A DNA stretch of 34,496 bases from Pseudomonadota bacterium. Its GTDB lineage: Bacteria; Pseudomonadota; Alphaproteobacteria; Rhodospirillales; Casp-alpha2. Location: positions 1 to 34,496 of the forward strand of contig JAQBYB010000026.1 of NCBI GenBank assembly GCA_027624235.1, given 5' to 3'. A model generated the notes under the pieces. It was not told the DNA's origin and ran no database searches. It saw only the letters and a list, made by a program, of their open reading frames with translations. Every line of letters begins with the position of its first letter. Positions within the stretch are counted from its first letter, which is position 1. Shown here one piece after another: positions 1 to 8,171 of this stretch. A program made the translations under genes and the position numbers.

Positions 1-146
1 CGTTCGAAAAACGGCGCCTGGCCGGTGGCGACGGCGGCTTCGACATAACCGGGCTCCGAGCCGTCGATGCAGACCACGACGACGGGCTGGTCCGGCCATT
101 GATAGCTGCGCCCGTTGACTTCGATCGTGCGCCGCCCATCCGCCAT
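1..146 (-). CDS. phnA: Phosphonoacetate hydrolase, N-terminal part (cut by window edge)
   Basis: Only the first 48 codons are present; the rest lies before base 1. The visible start reads MADGRRTIEVNGRSYQWP and continues with the stretch VVVVCIDGSEPGY, which matches the N-terminus of the zinc-dependent phosphonoacetate hydrolases (alkaline phosphatase superfamily). In those enzymes the Asp of the CIDG stretch is an early metal ligand. The enzyme splits phosphonoacetate into acetate and phosphate, the last step of one 2-aminoethylphosphonate route. It begins 23 bp after the phnX stop on the same strand, so the two are probably co-transcribed. Identification rests on a short stretch, but the neighbouring phnX and LysR gene support it strongly. 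Confidence 0.8.
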   Translation of the reverse strand, partial: MADGRRTIEVNGRSYQWPDQPVVVVCIDGSEPGYVEAAVATGQAPFFE

Positions 147-169
147 CAATTTAGGTCCGTTTTAGCCCT

Positions 170-1018
170 CTACGGTTTCTCGCCGCGCTTGAGCCGGGCT
201 TCGATGTCGTCGAGCACCGGCATCAGGTCGGCGATGGAGTCTACCACGTAATGGGCGCCGCGTTGGTACATGGTCGGGTAGACGCGGTCGCGGTGGGCTT
301 GTTTGGCGTCGTCGGTGAGCGCGTTCCAGTCGTTCAGGGGCAGGCCGACCTCGTTGCCGGAAATGGCCAGGCCGACTCCCCAGCCGCCGGCGTTGAGGCC
401 CTCTTCGATGCCGGTCAGGGTGTCGTCGACCTTGACCACCGATTGCACCGGCGAGATGTCCAGTTCCAGGATATTACGCAGCACCATGTGGCCGAAGGGC
501 CTTCCGCGGGGCACGTCACCGGCGCCGAATGTGGCGTCGGGCTTGTAGCCTTGTTTTTCGCCGTCGGCCTGATTGATCGCCAACATGCCCGGAAGATAGC
601 CGGACGTGGAGCCGATTTTATAGCCGCGTTTGCGGCATGCGGCGACGACCTCGTTGGTGCCGGGAATGAGTTGCGAGTAATCGGAAAGACAGGCTTCCTG
701 TTGAGGCACGAAGCGTTCGAACATGTCATCGACGTCCTGGGCGGTCGGCTCGGTGCCGTGGACCTCAACCCAGCGCCGCCGGACGCTGGGAATTTCGGTA
801 ATCAGGCCGATGTGGACTTTCTTATGCGCGCCCATGGGGATGCGGGCTTCCTCCATGGAAATGGTGACGCCCTTTTCCTCGAACACCTTGCAGAAAACCA
901 CCGCCGGGGCCATGCAGCCGAAATCCATGGTCGTGCCGGCCCAGTCGAAAATGACGGCGCGGATCGGGCCTCGATAACTGCGGGCATAGGTGAATTCGCG
1001 TTCATGGGTAAATTGCAT
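170..1018 (-). CDS. phnX: Phosphonoacetaldehyde hydrolase (phosphonatase)
   Basis: A HAD-superfamily enzyme that hydrolyses phosphonoacetaldehyde to acetaldehyde and phosphate, the C–P-bond-breaking step of 2-aminoethylphosphonate use. HAD motif I is clear near the N-terminus (VIFDWAGTTMDFG, with the nucleophile Asp and the AGTT seen in phosphonatases). Later come a GSTSGYLPGM stretch (motif II region) and VVKVDDTLTGIEEGLNAG (motif IV Asp residues). The start chosen gives MQFTHEREF, with AGAAGG about 7 nt upstream. A longer open frame runs to 1111 but would add an atypical N-terminus. The product is 282 aa, normal for the family. It is divergent from the LysR gene and precedes phnA in a likely operon. 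Confidence 0.93.
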   Translation of the reverse strand: MQFTHEREFTYARSYRGPIRAVIFDWAGTTMDFGCMAPAVVFCKVFEEKGVTISMEEARIPMGAHKKVHIGLITEIPSVRRRWVEVHGTEPTAQDVDDMFERFVPQQEACLSDYSQLIPGTNEVVAACRKRGYKIGSTSGYLPGMLAINQADGEKQGYKPDATFGAGDVPRGRPFGHMVLRNILELDISPVQSVVKVDDTLTGIEEGLNAGGWGVGLAISGNEVGLPLNDWNALTDDAKQAHRDRVYPTMYQRGAHYVVDSIADLMPVLDDIEARLKRGEKP

Positions 1019-1072
1019 GGTCGGCCTTCTGAATTGATGTCGATAATGGAATGAATAAAAACTACCATTTGG

Positions 1073-1124
1073 GCGTATTATCGGTAAAATCGTAAAAAGC
1101 GTATTATCCATTGGTTAAACCAAT
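1073..1124. promoter_or_regulatory. Operator-like repeats in the phnX/lysR divergent promoter
   Basis: Two direct copies of GCGTATTATC (1073–1082 and 1099–1108) lie 26 bp apart. They are followed by a perfect inverted repeat, ATTGGTT-A-AACCAAT (1110–1124), that ends immediately before the LysR start codon. LysR regulators commonly bind palindromic and repeated sites in divergent promoters and repress their own gene, so these are candidate regulator sites. No binding data exist here. Confidence 0.5.
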
Positions 1125-2030
1125 ATGTATCACAAATGGCTCCGGTCCTTTCATGCCGTCGCCCGCGAAGGCGGCTTCACGGCGGCGTCGAAGGTGCTCA
1201 GCATCGGCCAGCCGACGGTCACCGAACAGGTGAAATCGTTGGAGCTGACCTTCGGGGTCGAGTTGTTTCATCGCCGCGGCCGCACCGTCACCCTGACCGA
1301 CACCGGCCGGCAGCTGCTGGAATTCACCCAGGATATCTTCGGCTTTGAGGAAGAAGCGGTCGGGTTTTTGACCGCCGTGCGCGACCTCAAGCAGGGCCGG
1401 TTAAAGGTCGGCGGCGTCGGCTCGCCGGTGGTGATGGAACTGGTCGAGCATTTTCAAGGCGCCTACCCGGACATTCAGTTGGACATTTTCATGGCCCACG
1501 GCGAGGAAATGCTGGAAAGCCTGATCGATTTTGACACCGACGTCGCCGTGTTGGCGCATGTGGCGGACGACCCCGGCCTGCATTATTTGCCCTATTGCCG
1601 GTCCGACGTGGTGCTGTTCGTCAACACCGACCACCCGTGGGCGGCGCGCCGCGAGGTCCGCATCGCGGAACTGGCGGGTCAGAAATTCGTGCTTCGCGAA
1701 AAGACCTCGACCACCCGCCAGGCGTTGGAACACGGCCTCGCCGCCGCCGGGGTCGGGATTGGCGACGCGCTTCAAATCAACAGCCGCGAAGCGGTGATGG
1801 AAGGCATTGTCCGGGGCTTGGGTATCGGCGCGGTGTCGGCACTGGAATACGTGCCGCACGAACGGTTGCGGGTCATCCGCATCGCCGACGCCGATATTTT
1901 CATTTCGTTTTATGTGGTCTGCCTCAACAGCCGCCGGAACCGGCCGCTGATCCAGGCGTTCCTGAAAATCGCCGAAGGCCTCGCCGGGAAGAAGAAGGGA
2001 AAGGGAGATAAAGGGAAAAAAGGGAGTTAA
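1125..2030 (+). CDS. LysR-family regulator of aminoethylphosphonate breakdown
   Basis: A 301-aa LysR-type regulator. The winged HTH is at residues 1–60 (FHAVAREGGFTAASKVLSIGQPTVTEQVKSLE), followed by a periplasmic-binding-like effector domain at about 90–290. Position and sequence fit the LysR subgroup associated with aminoethylphosphonate catabolism, divergent from phnX. It probably activates phnX–phnA when the phosphonate is present. The start is typical for the family, but no Shine-Dalgarno is visible: the ATG directly follows a palindrome, so translation may be weak or leaderless. The C-terminus carries a Lys/Gly-rich tail (KKKGKGDKGKKGS) encoded by a purine tract, an unusual extension beyond the effector domain. 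Confidence 0.9.
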   Translation: MYHKWLRSFHAVAREGGFTAASKVLSIGQPTVTEQVKSLELTFGVELFHRRGRTVTLTDTGRQLLEFTQDIFGFEEEAVGFLTAVRDLKQGRLKVGGVGSPVVMELVEHFQGAYPDIQLDIFMAHGEEMLESLIDFDTDVAVLAHVADDPGLHYLPYCRSDVVLFVNTDHPWAARREVRIAELAGQKFVLREKTSTTRQALEHGLAAAGVGIGDALQINSREAVMEGIVRGLGIGAVSALEYVPHERLRVIRIADADIFISFYVVCLNSRRNRPLIQAFLKIAEGLAGKKKGKGDKGKKGS

Positions 2031-2047
2031 GGATGGAAAATCTCTTC

Positions 2048-2069
2048 GCGCCTCCGGCGCAGGTCTTTT
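2048..2069 (+). terminator. Possible rho-independent terminator after the LysR gene
   Basis: A short GC hairpin, GCGCC-TCC-GGCGC (2048–2060), is followed after four bases by TTTTT. It lies about 20 bp after the LysR stop. The stem is short and the loop only 3 nt, so this is a moderate-strength candidate. Confidence 0.4.
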
Positions 2070-2126
2070 TCTTATCCCCATATCTCCAAATATTTCCACA
2101 TCTCCTTTTTCCTTTTTCTCTCTCGC

Positions 2127-2618
2127 TTAATCCGACGTCATCTTGAATTTGTAGCCGCTTTCGACCTTGTGGCCGTTGTCGTCGACGCCCCAGTAATTGG
2201 CCTCGACCTTATAGGTGTTGCCGGTCTTGTCGGCCCACACCCAGGCCGGACGGATCAGCCGGACGGTGCCGCCGGCGGGGACGCGGGCGGTGCCGTAGAG
2301 AGTATCGAAATTGGCCCGGACATTTTCACAGCCGGTGTCGTCCTTGGTGACATAGCACTTGGTCCAGCCGGTCAGGGTGACGCCGGCGCGGCCCGAGGTT
2401 TCACGCAAAGTGACCTGATAATGCCACCAGTTGTAACCGGGCGGCGCGTCGGGCGGCCGGGGCGGCTGGTTTTTGACCAGGGTGCCGGTGCCGACCTCGA
2501 ACAAGGCCGGGGGCATGGCCGCGTCGGTTGCCCCGATCATCATGTCCGCCGTCAGAACAAGCGCGAACGCCAGCAGGGGCAGGGCAGGGCGGCATCGGGT
2601 GGTAATCATTGCAAACAT
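2127..2618 (-). CDS. Secreted hypothetical protein
   Basis: I do not recognise the family. From the ATG at 2618 (AAGG a few bases upstream) the product is 163 aa with a good signal peptide (basic TTRCRPAL, then a hydrophobic LLAFALVLTA core, cleavage likely after ATDA). The mature part is rich in Trp and Tyr (PPGYNWWHYQVTL, YWGVDD) and in short beta-like segments with two cysteines (WTKCYV and GCENV). These could form a disulphide in a small periplasmic beta-sandwich. The frame is open to a TTG at 2654, but the ATG gives a better signal peptide. It stands alone, convergent with the LysR gene and divergent from the TPR gene. Confidence 0.7.
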   Translation of the reverse strand: MFAMITTRCRPALPLLAFALVLTADMMIGATDAAMPPALFEVGTGTLVKNQPPRPPDAPPGYNWWHYQVTLRETSGRAGVTLTGWTKCYVTKDDTGCENVRANFDTLYGTARVPAGGTVRLIRPAWVWADKTGNTYKVEANYWGVDDNGHKVESGYKFKMTSD

Positions 2619-2702
2619 GGGCCTTACTTTGTCAAAAGCGCTTATAAATGCCAAGTCCGTTTTGTTTAGGATTTTCTAATACCTGTCGCCTATGACTTAG
2701 GC

Positions 2703-4382
2703 ATGAATACGGGCATGAACAGAGCAGAAAAGCGCCGCCAGCAAAAACTGGCGAAGAAGGCCGGCAAAAAAGGCGGCGCAAGTTCTGCTGATGAGTTGCA
2801 GGCGCTTGTCCTGAACGGCCACCAACTGTACCAAAACGGGCAGATGGCCGAGGCCGAGGCGGTCTATCGCCAAGTCCTCGACATCGATCCCGGCCATGCC
2901 GAGGCCAATCATCTGCTCGGTGTTGTCGCCCATCAGACCGCCCGGGTTGAGTTGGCCGTCGAATTGATCTCCAAGGCGGTCCAAGCCATGCCCGGCAATG
3001 CCATTTATCATCTCAATCTCGGTAACGCGCTGAATGGGCTGGGCCGGTTTAAAGACGCCTTGGCCAGCTATGTCCGCGCGCTCGTCATCCAACCTGAATT
3101 CGCCGAGGCCCACAGCAACCGCGGCAATGCGGAGCGGGATTTGGGGCAACTGGACGCGGCCCTTGTCAGCTATCGGGCGGCGGTCGCTCTGAAGCCGGAT
3201 TTCGCCGAGGCCCACAACAATCTGGGCAACCTGTACCGCGATTTAGAGCGCCCGCAAGACGCCGTCGACAGCAGCCAACGCGCGATTGCGGCCCGACCCG
3301 GGTACGCCGCGGCCTACAACAACCTGGGCAACGGGTTCCGGGATCTGGGCCGTGTTGACGACGCGGTCGCCAGCTATGAGGCGGCCATCGGCCTCAGCCC
3401 GGATTTCGCCAAGGCCCACCACAACCTGTCGCTGGGGCTGTTGTCGATGGGTGATTTCGGGCGCGGTTGGGCGGAATACGAATGGCGCTGGAAATCCCCG
3501 GATTTCCCGGACGAAGCCTACGATTACCCGCATCCGCGCTGGAACGGCGAAGACTTGACCGGCAAACGCATCGTCGTTTCCGCCGAACAGGGCATCGGCG
3601 ATGAAATCATGTATGCGTCGATGTTGGCGGAGTTGGTGGTGTTGGCAGGGCCTGGCGGCGAGGTGCTGGTCGAATGCAATGACCGCATGGTGTCGATCTT
3701 TCGGCGTTGCATCGACGGAGTCACCTTCGTCGATAAGACGGCACCGCCCGATCGCCGCTTATTAGGCGCGGATATCGATTTTCATATTCCCATGGCCAGC
3801 CTGTGCCGCTATTTGCGGCCCGACGCGGGTAAGTTTCCAAGCCGGGAAGGGTTCCTTACCGGCGATGTGGACCGGGTAGACGGTCTTCGACGGCGCTATC
3901 GGGAGTGGTCGGACGACCGGGCCGTAGTCGGCATCGCGTGGCGTAGCGGCAATGCCCATTCCGGCATTCGGCGCAGCATCGACTTGACCCACTTACACCC
4001 GATTTTGTCCAATCCGTCGTGCCTGTTCGTCAATCTTCAGTATGGTGATGTCGACGATGATCTCGCTCGCCTCAAGGATCAAACCGGGATCGAGGTCCGC
4101 GACGACGATGAAATTGACCCCCTGGCCGATATGGACGGCTTCACCGCCCAGGTCGCGGCCATGGACAGGGTTATCTCCATCGACAATTCGACCGTCCATA
4201 TGGCTGGCGCGTTGGGGGTTTCGGTGTGGACTCTGCTGCCGTTTGTTGCCGACTGGCGGTGGATGATTGACCGCAACGACAGCCCCTGGTACCCGACCAT
4301 GCAGCTGTTCCGCCAGCAAACGCCCGGCGATTGGGAAGGTGTCATCGACCGTGTCGCCGATCATGTATCAGAAGGAATCTAA
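2703..4382 (+). CDS. TPR-repeat protein with C-terminal glycosyltransferase-9-like domain
   Basis: A 559-aa two-part protein. A basic start (MNRAEKRRQQKLAKKAGKKGG) precedes six to seven tetratricopeptide repeats (about residues 28–265; e.g. AEAVYRQVLDIDPGHAEANHLLG, HNNLGNLYRDLERPQDA). The C-terminal half contains VVSAEQGIGDEIMYASML, VGIAWRSGN and MDRVISIDNSTVHMAGALG. This is the pattern of TPR proteins carrying a heptosyltransferase/GT9-like Rossmann domain. Such proteins are thought to modify surface glycans or proteins, but the substrate here is unknown. ATGs at 2703 and 2715 are both possible and neither has a clear ribosome site. The stop lies 3 nt before the methyltransferase gene, so the two form an operon. 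Confidence 0.82.
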   Translation: MNTGMNRAEKRRQQKLAKKAGKKGGASSADELQALVLNGHQLYQNGQMAEAEAVYRQVLDIDPGHAEANHLLGVVAHQTARVELAVELISKAVQAMPGNAIYHLNLGNALNGLGRFKDALASYVRALVIQPEFAEAHSNRGNAERDLGQLDAALVSYRAAVALKPDFAEAHNNLGNLYRDLERPQDAVDSSQRAIAARPGYAAAYNNLGNGFRDLGRVDDAVASYEAAIGLSPDFAKAHHNLSLGLLSMGDFGRGWAEYEWRWKSPDFPDEAYDYPHPRWNGEDLTGKRIVVSAEQGIGDEIMYASMLAELVVLAGPGGEVLVECNDRMVSIFRRCIDGVTFVDKTAPPDRRLLGADIDFHIPMASLCRYLRPDAGKFPSREGFLTGDVDRVDGLRRRYREWSDDRAVVGIAWRSGNAHSGIRRSIDLTHLHPILSNPSCLFVNLQYGDVDDDLARLKDQTGIEVRDDDEIDPLADMDGFTAQVAAMDRVISIDNSTVHMAGALGVSVWTLLPFVADWRWMIDRNDSPWYPTMQLFRQQTPGDWEGVIDRVADHVSEGI

Positions 4383-4385
4383 AGA

Positions 4386-5099
4386 ATGGCCGCGAAATCC
4401 CGGTACAACCGCCAATCGCCCAGCCCCCACTACGCCGCTTTGCTGGAGATGTATGCCCAAATGCACCGCGACGGCTACGTCCAGGCGGCGGACGGCGATG
4501 AGGTCAAGGTCGAGGGCCAGAAAACGTTTGCCGGTGAACAACTGACCAAGTTCCTGGACCCGATCAAGGCCCTGGTGGTGGAAACCGGCGCTCGCAGCAT
4601 CCTCGATTATGGCGCCGGTAAGGGGCTTCAATACTCGAACGCGATCACCGTCAACCTGGCCGATGGCACTTCCGTTGCCGGCGTACCGGCGTTTTGGGGG
4701 GTGGACGCGGTTGAAACGTATGAACCGGCGTTGGGCAGCGGCGCGCCACAGGGTTCATACGACGGGGTGGTCAGCACCGATGTCATGGAACACTGCTTCG
4801 CCGCCGATGTGCCGTGGATTATTGAAGAGATGTTCTCCCTGGCGCGGCGTTTCGTGTTCGTCAACGTGGCGTGCTATCCGGCGATGGCCCGCCTGCCCAA
4901 CGGCGAAAACGCCCATATCACCATCCGCAGCCCGGAATGGTGGCGGGGCGTGTTCGACGCCATCGGTCACCAATACCCCGAAATCAATTGGGCCATCGCC
5001 TGCATCTTCAAAGACGCCGACGGCGCCGTCCACCGGGTCGACTATCAACGCGCCGAATTTGAGGATAGGCTGGACAGCGGCACGACGTTCCAACGCTGA
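4386..5099 (+). CDS. SAM-dependent methyltransferase-like protein
   Basis: A 237-aa protein with a class I methyltransferase signature. SILDYGAGKG at residues 71–80 is the glycine-rich SAM loop, and SYDGVVSTDVMEHC is motif IV-like. The N-terminal HYAALLEMYAQMHRDG region is a helical cap. The substrate is not evident. It starts 3 nt after the TPR–glycosyltransferase gene, with AAGGAATCTAAAGA upstream of the ATG, so the pair is probably translated together and may act on the same glycan or protein. A stretch after the SAM loop is longer than usual, so its activity is inferred rather than shown. Confidence 0.75.
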   Translation: MAAKSRYNRQSPSPHYAALLEMYAQMHRDGYVQAADGDEVKVEGQKTFAGEQLTKFLDPIKALVVETGARSILDYGAGKGLQYSNAITVNLADGTSVAGVPAFWGVDAVETYEPALGSGAPQGSYDGVVSTDVMEHCFAADVPWIIEEMFSLARRFVFVNVACYPAMARLPNGENAHITIRSPEWWRGVFDAIGHQYPEINWAIACIFKDADGAVHRVDYQRAEFEDRLDSGTTFQR

Positions 5100-5189
5100 C
5101 TAACGGGATTTTTTGTTTATTTCCTGCGGCGGGGCTCGTACAACAGCCGCGGACGTATCAACACCCTTGTAAATTCCCTGGGAAAACCC

Positions 5190-6794
5190 GTGTCAAAACT
5201 TGATCAGGCGGTTGCATCCCGCCGCACCTTCGCGATTATTTCGCACCCCGACGCCGGCAAGACGACGCTGACGGAAAAGCTGTTGTTGTTCGGCGGCGCC
5301 ATTCAGTTGGCCGGCGCGGTCAAGGCGCGCGGCAACCAGCGCCGCGCCCATTCCGACTGGATGAAGGTCGAGCGCGAACGCGGTATCTCGGTGACCTCGT
5401 CGGTGATGACCTTTGAGCACGACGGGCTGACCTTCAACCAGCTCGACACCCCCGGCCACGAAGATTTCTCGGAAGATACCTACCGCACGCTGACCGCCGT
5501 CGATTCGGTGATCATGGTCATCGACGCCGCCAAGGGCATCGAAGCCCAGACCCGCAAATTATTCGAGGTCTGCCGGCTCCGCGATATGCCGATCATCACC
5601 TTCATCAACAAGATGGACCGCGAAGCCCGCGACCCGTTCGATTTGCTGGATGAGATCGAACAAACCCTGGCCATCGAGGTGACCCCGGCGAGCTGGCCGA
5701 TCGGCATGGGCCAGCGATTCCTTGGCTGTTATGACCTGTTCAAGGACCGGCTCGGGCTGCTCAGCCGCGCCAAGGATGAAATGCCGGAAGAAGGCGAGGC
5801 CTTTGACGGCATCGACGACCCCCGGCTTGCCGCCGCGCTGCCGGAATATGAGTTGACCAAGCTTCGTGAAGAAATCGACATGGCGAAAGGGCTGTGCCCG
5901 GCATTCGATCTCAACGCCTATCGCGCCGGCAACCTGTCGCCGGTCTTTTTCGGCAGCGCCATCAACAATTTCGGCATCCGCGAACTGCTCAAGGGGCTGG
6001 CCGAAATTGCGCCGCCGCCGCGCCCGCAACCGGCGCTTCAGAATGGCGTGGAGCGCAGCATCGAACCCGGTGAGGAAACCGTCCGCGGTTTTGTGTTCAA
6101 GATTCAAGCCAACATGGACCCCAAACACCGCGACCGCATCGCCTTCGTGCGGCTGTGTTCAGGCCGGTTCAAACGCGGCCTGAAAATGCATCATGTCCGT
6201 TCCGGCAAGACCCTCAACGTCCATAACCCGGTGCTGTTCCTGGCCCAGGACCGTGATCTGGCCGAGGAAGCCTGGGCCGGCGACATTATCGGCATTCCCA
6301 ACCACGGCAACCTGCGTATCGGCGACAGCCTGACCGAAGGCGAGACGCTTAATTTCACCGGCATCCCCAGCTTCGCCCCGGAACTGATGCAGAAGGTCCG
6401 GCCCGCCGACCCGATGCGCGCCAAGCATCTGGGCAAGGCGCTTCAGCAGCTCGCCGAAGAGGGCGCGGCCAGCGTTTTCAAACCGGTGATGGGCGCCGAT
6501 TGGGTGGTCGGCGTCGTCGGCCCGCTTCAATTCGAGATCTTGGCCGACCGGATCAGGACCGAATACGACGTGCCGGTGCATTTCGAGCCCACCGAGTTGT
6601 ACACCGCGCGCTGGATGGAGGCCGACGACGACAATTCGATCAAAAAGTTTGCCGACGCCAACCGCGCCTCCATGGCCGAAGACCATGACGGCGTCGGCGT
6701 GTTCATGGCCCGCAACGCCTGGCATATGGATACGGCGGTCAAGGACTGGCCCGATATCCGCTTCCTCAAAACCAAGGAAACGATCCCGCATTAA
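5190..6794 (+). CDS. prfC: Peptide chain release factor 3
   Basis: A translational GTPase that recycles RF1/RF2 from the ribosome after termination. The GTPase motifs are all visible: P-loop SHPDAGKTTLTEK, DTPGHEDF (G3) and NKMDR (G4), with the RF3-specific GAVKARGNQRRAHSDWM switch region between them. Length (534 aa) matches the family. It starts with GTG at 5190, giving MSKLDQAVASRRTFAI; GGGA lies about 5 nt upstream. It is a single gene preceded by 90 bp of non-coding sequence and is convergent with the LysE-type gene. RF3 is not universal in alphaproteobacteria, but this copy looks intact. Confidence 0.97.
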   Translation: MSKLDQAVASRRTFAIISHPDAGKTTLTEKLLLFGGAIQLAGAVKARGNQRRAHSDWMKVERERGISVTSSVMTFEHDGLTFNQLDTPGHEDFSEDTYRTLTAVDSVIMVIDAAKGIEAQTRKLFEVCRLRDMPIITFINKMDREARDPFDLLDEIEQTLAIEVTPASWPIGMGQRFLGCYDLFKDRLGLLSRAKDEMPEEGEAFDGIDDPRLAAALPEYELTKLREEIDMAKGLCPAFDLNAYRAGNLSPVFFGSAINNFGIRELLKGLAEIAPPPRPQPALQNGVERSIEPGEETVRGFVFKIQANMDPKHRDRIAFVRLCSGRFKRGLKMHHVRSGKTLNVHNPVLFLAQDRDLAEEAWAGDIIGIPNHGNLRIGDSLTEGETLNFTGIPSFAPELMQKVRPADPMRAKHLGKALQQLAEEGAASVFKPVMGADWVVGVVGPLQFEILADRIRTEYDVPVHFEPTELYTARWMEADDDNSIKKFADANRASMAEDHDGVGVFMARNAWHMDTAVKDWPDIRFLKTKETIPH

Positions 6795-6814
6795 CCCGAT
6801 AAAGGTTCCAAGGA

Positions 6815-7408
6815 TCAGAATATCAGCGCAAAACCGACAGACGCGATTAGTAGAATGGCAAAGGTCACGTTGATAGCGCGGTTGACGCCTGGGTCTTGAG
6901 AGAATTTATTGAGCGCCGCTCCGACAAAAAGCCATGCTGTATTGGAAGCACCCACGATCATCAACAGAATAATGATCTTGAACGCCGCGTCTACATAAAG
7001 CGGCCCTTCCATCAGCACAAAGCCGGAGAAAAGCGCCGCCAGAACCGCATAGGCCTTGGGATTGACGAGGTTGAGAAACATACCGCCGATGAAGGACGGT
7101 TTGCGGACATTGTTCGTGGTTTCCGTCAATGGCGGCGCGGTGGCGATACGATAGGCGAGAAAAAAAATATATATGGCTGCCAAGGTGGTCAAAATGGGCG
7201 CGGCGCCGGGCAAGGCCAGCATAACGCCCATGACACCGGTCGCGATGATGCCCATGACAATGAACACACCGACCATGATCCCGGCCAAGTAGCTGAGACC
7301 ACTCCGTGCTCCGAAGGCGGCGCCGACGGCGGCAAGGCTCAACGACGCCGGGCCGGGGCTGGCGAGCAGGGCGAATCCGGCGAGGATAAAACCGAAAAGG
7401 CCTTCCAT
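6815..7408 (-). CDS. LysE-family amino-acid exporter
   Basis: A 197-aa inner-membrane protein with about six hydrophobic segments. The N-terminal LLASPGPASLSLAAVGAAFGARSGLSYLAGI is the hallmark of LysE/RhtB translocators (usually PGP followed by a Gly-rich helix). The conserved second half contains FIGGMFLNLVNPKAYA, matching the family's NPK motif. Such proteins export amino acids or related small molecules; the substrate cannot be read from sequence. GGAG lies 8 nt upstream of the ATG. The gene is convergent with prfC (20 bp apart) and divergent from arfB. Confidence 0.88.
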   Translation of the reverse strand: MEGLFGFILAGFALLASPGPASLSLAAVGAAFGARSGLSYLAGIMVGVFIVMGIIATGVMGVMLALPGAAPILTTLAAIYIFFLAYRIATAPPLTETTNNVRKPSFIGGMFLNLVNPKAYAVLAALFSGFVLMEGPLYVDAAFKIIILLMIVGASNTAWLFVGAALNKFSQDPGVNRAINVTFAILLIASVGFALIF

Positions 7409-7502
7409 CGAATATCTCCAAATTCAGGGGAGTCATTAATAGTTCCCGCGCACCAACTCCGCAATTGTTTCCGCCGGGGCGCTCGGGGGATAGACTATTC
7501 CG

Positions 7503-7925
7503 ATGATACCGATCACGCCCTCCATCGCCTTGCCTGAGTCCGAGATCGAGGAAACCTTCATCCGTTCCCCCGGTCCCGGCGGCCAACATGTCAACAAGAC
7601 GGAAAGCGCCGTTCAGTTGCGGTTCAACGCGCGCAAAAGCGCAAGCCTCTCCAATGCGGTGTATCTGCGATTGAAGACCCTGGCCGGCCGCCGCATGACG
7701 GGGTCCGGCGTCATGGTGATTACCGCCAACCGTTTCCGCAGTCAGGAAAGAAACCGCGCCGATGCGCTGGACCGCCTGATCGACCTGATCCGCCGCGCCG
7801 CCGTGGCGCCGAAGCCCCGGCGCGCGACCAAACCGACGCAAGGCTCGAAACGCCGACACCTGGACAGCAAGCGCCAGCGCGGCGACATCAAAAAAGGCCG
7901 TGGCAAACCCGGCCCCCAGGATTGA
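7503..7925 (+). CDS. arfB: Alternative ribosome-rescue factor B (peptidyl-tRNA hydrolase)
   Basis: A 140-aa protein with the release-factor GGQ loop at residues 26–28 (RSPGPGGQHVNKTESAVQLRF). It ends in a basic tail (KRRHLDSKRQRGDIKKGRG) like the YaeJ/ArfB tail that enters the empty mRNA channel of stalled ribosomes. It frees ribosomes stuck on mRNAs without a stop codon by cutting the peptidyl-tRNA. The gene lacks the codon-recognition domain of true release factors, as expected. It is followed by a GIY-YIG gene after 6 bp, in an apparent operon. Confidence 0.95.
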   Translation: MIPITPSIALPESEIEETFIRSPGPGGQHVNKTESAVQLRFNARKSASLSNAVYLRLKTLAGRRMTGSGVMVITANRFRSQERNRADALDRLIDLIRRAAVAPKPRRATKPTQGSKRRHLDSKRQRGDIKKGRGKPGPQD

Positions 7926-7931
7926 GCCCCG

Positions 7932-8171
7932 ATGGCCTGCTTCGTCTATATCCTCGGCAGTGACGGCAAGGGTGGGTTGCGCACCTATGTCGGCTGGACC
8001 ACCGACCTGGAAAAACGCCTGGACGCGCACAATGCGGGCAGCGGCGCCAAATCAACGCGCGGGCGCACATGGGCGCTGCTATATGCGGAATGCTACAAGA
8101 CCCGGGGCGAAGCCATGAGCCGCGAATGGCATCTCAAGCGGGATCGGAAGTTCAGGAAGGGGCTGGCCTAA
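7932..8171 (+). CDS. GIY-YIG nuclease-family protein (UPF0213-like)
   Basis: A 79-aa single-domain GIY-YIG protein: FVYIL and TYVGWT correspond to the GIY…YIG pair, with the following DLEKRLDAHN helix carrying the conserved Arg. The C-terminal MSREWHLKRDRKFRK provides the conserved Glu and basic helix. Stand-alone members are common in bacteria and their DNA substrate is mostly unknown. It begins 6 bp after arfB. Its TAA (8169–8171) overlaps the stop of the opposite-strand glutaredoxin–DinB gene by a few bases, so the two genes are convergent with overlapping ends. Confidence 0.87.
   Translation: MACFVYILGSDGKGGLRTYVGWTTDLEKRLDAHNAGSGAKSTRGRTWALLYAECYKTRGEAMSREWHLKRDRKFRKGLA

Noticed and set aside
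1985-2122. Purine-rich end of the LysR gene facing a pyrimidine-rich stretch (2090–2122) as a long hairpin
   Set aside because: Pairing is imperfect and low-complexity; a more ordinary GC hairpin terminator is closer to the stop.
6906-8030. A long minus-strand frame (374 codons)
   Set aside because: It covers arfB and the LysE gene on other frames and has no recognisable domain; typical shadow of GC-rich genes.
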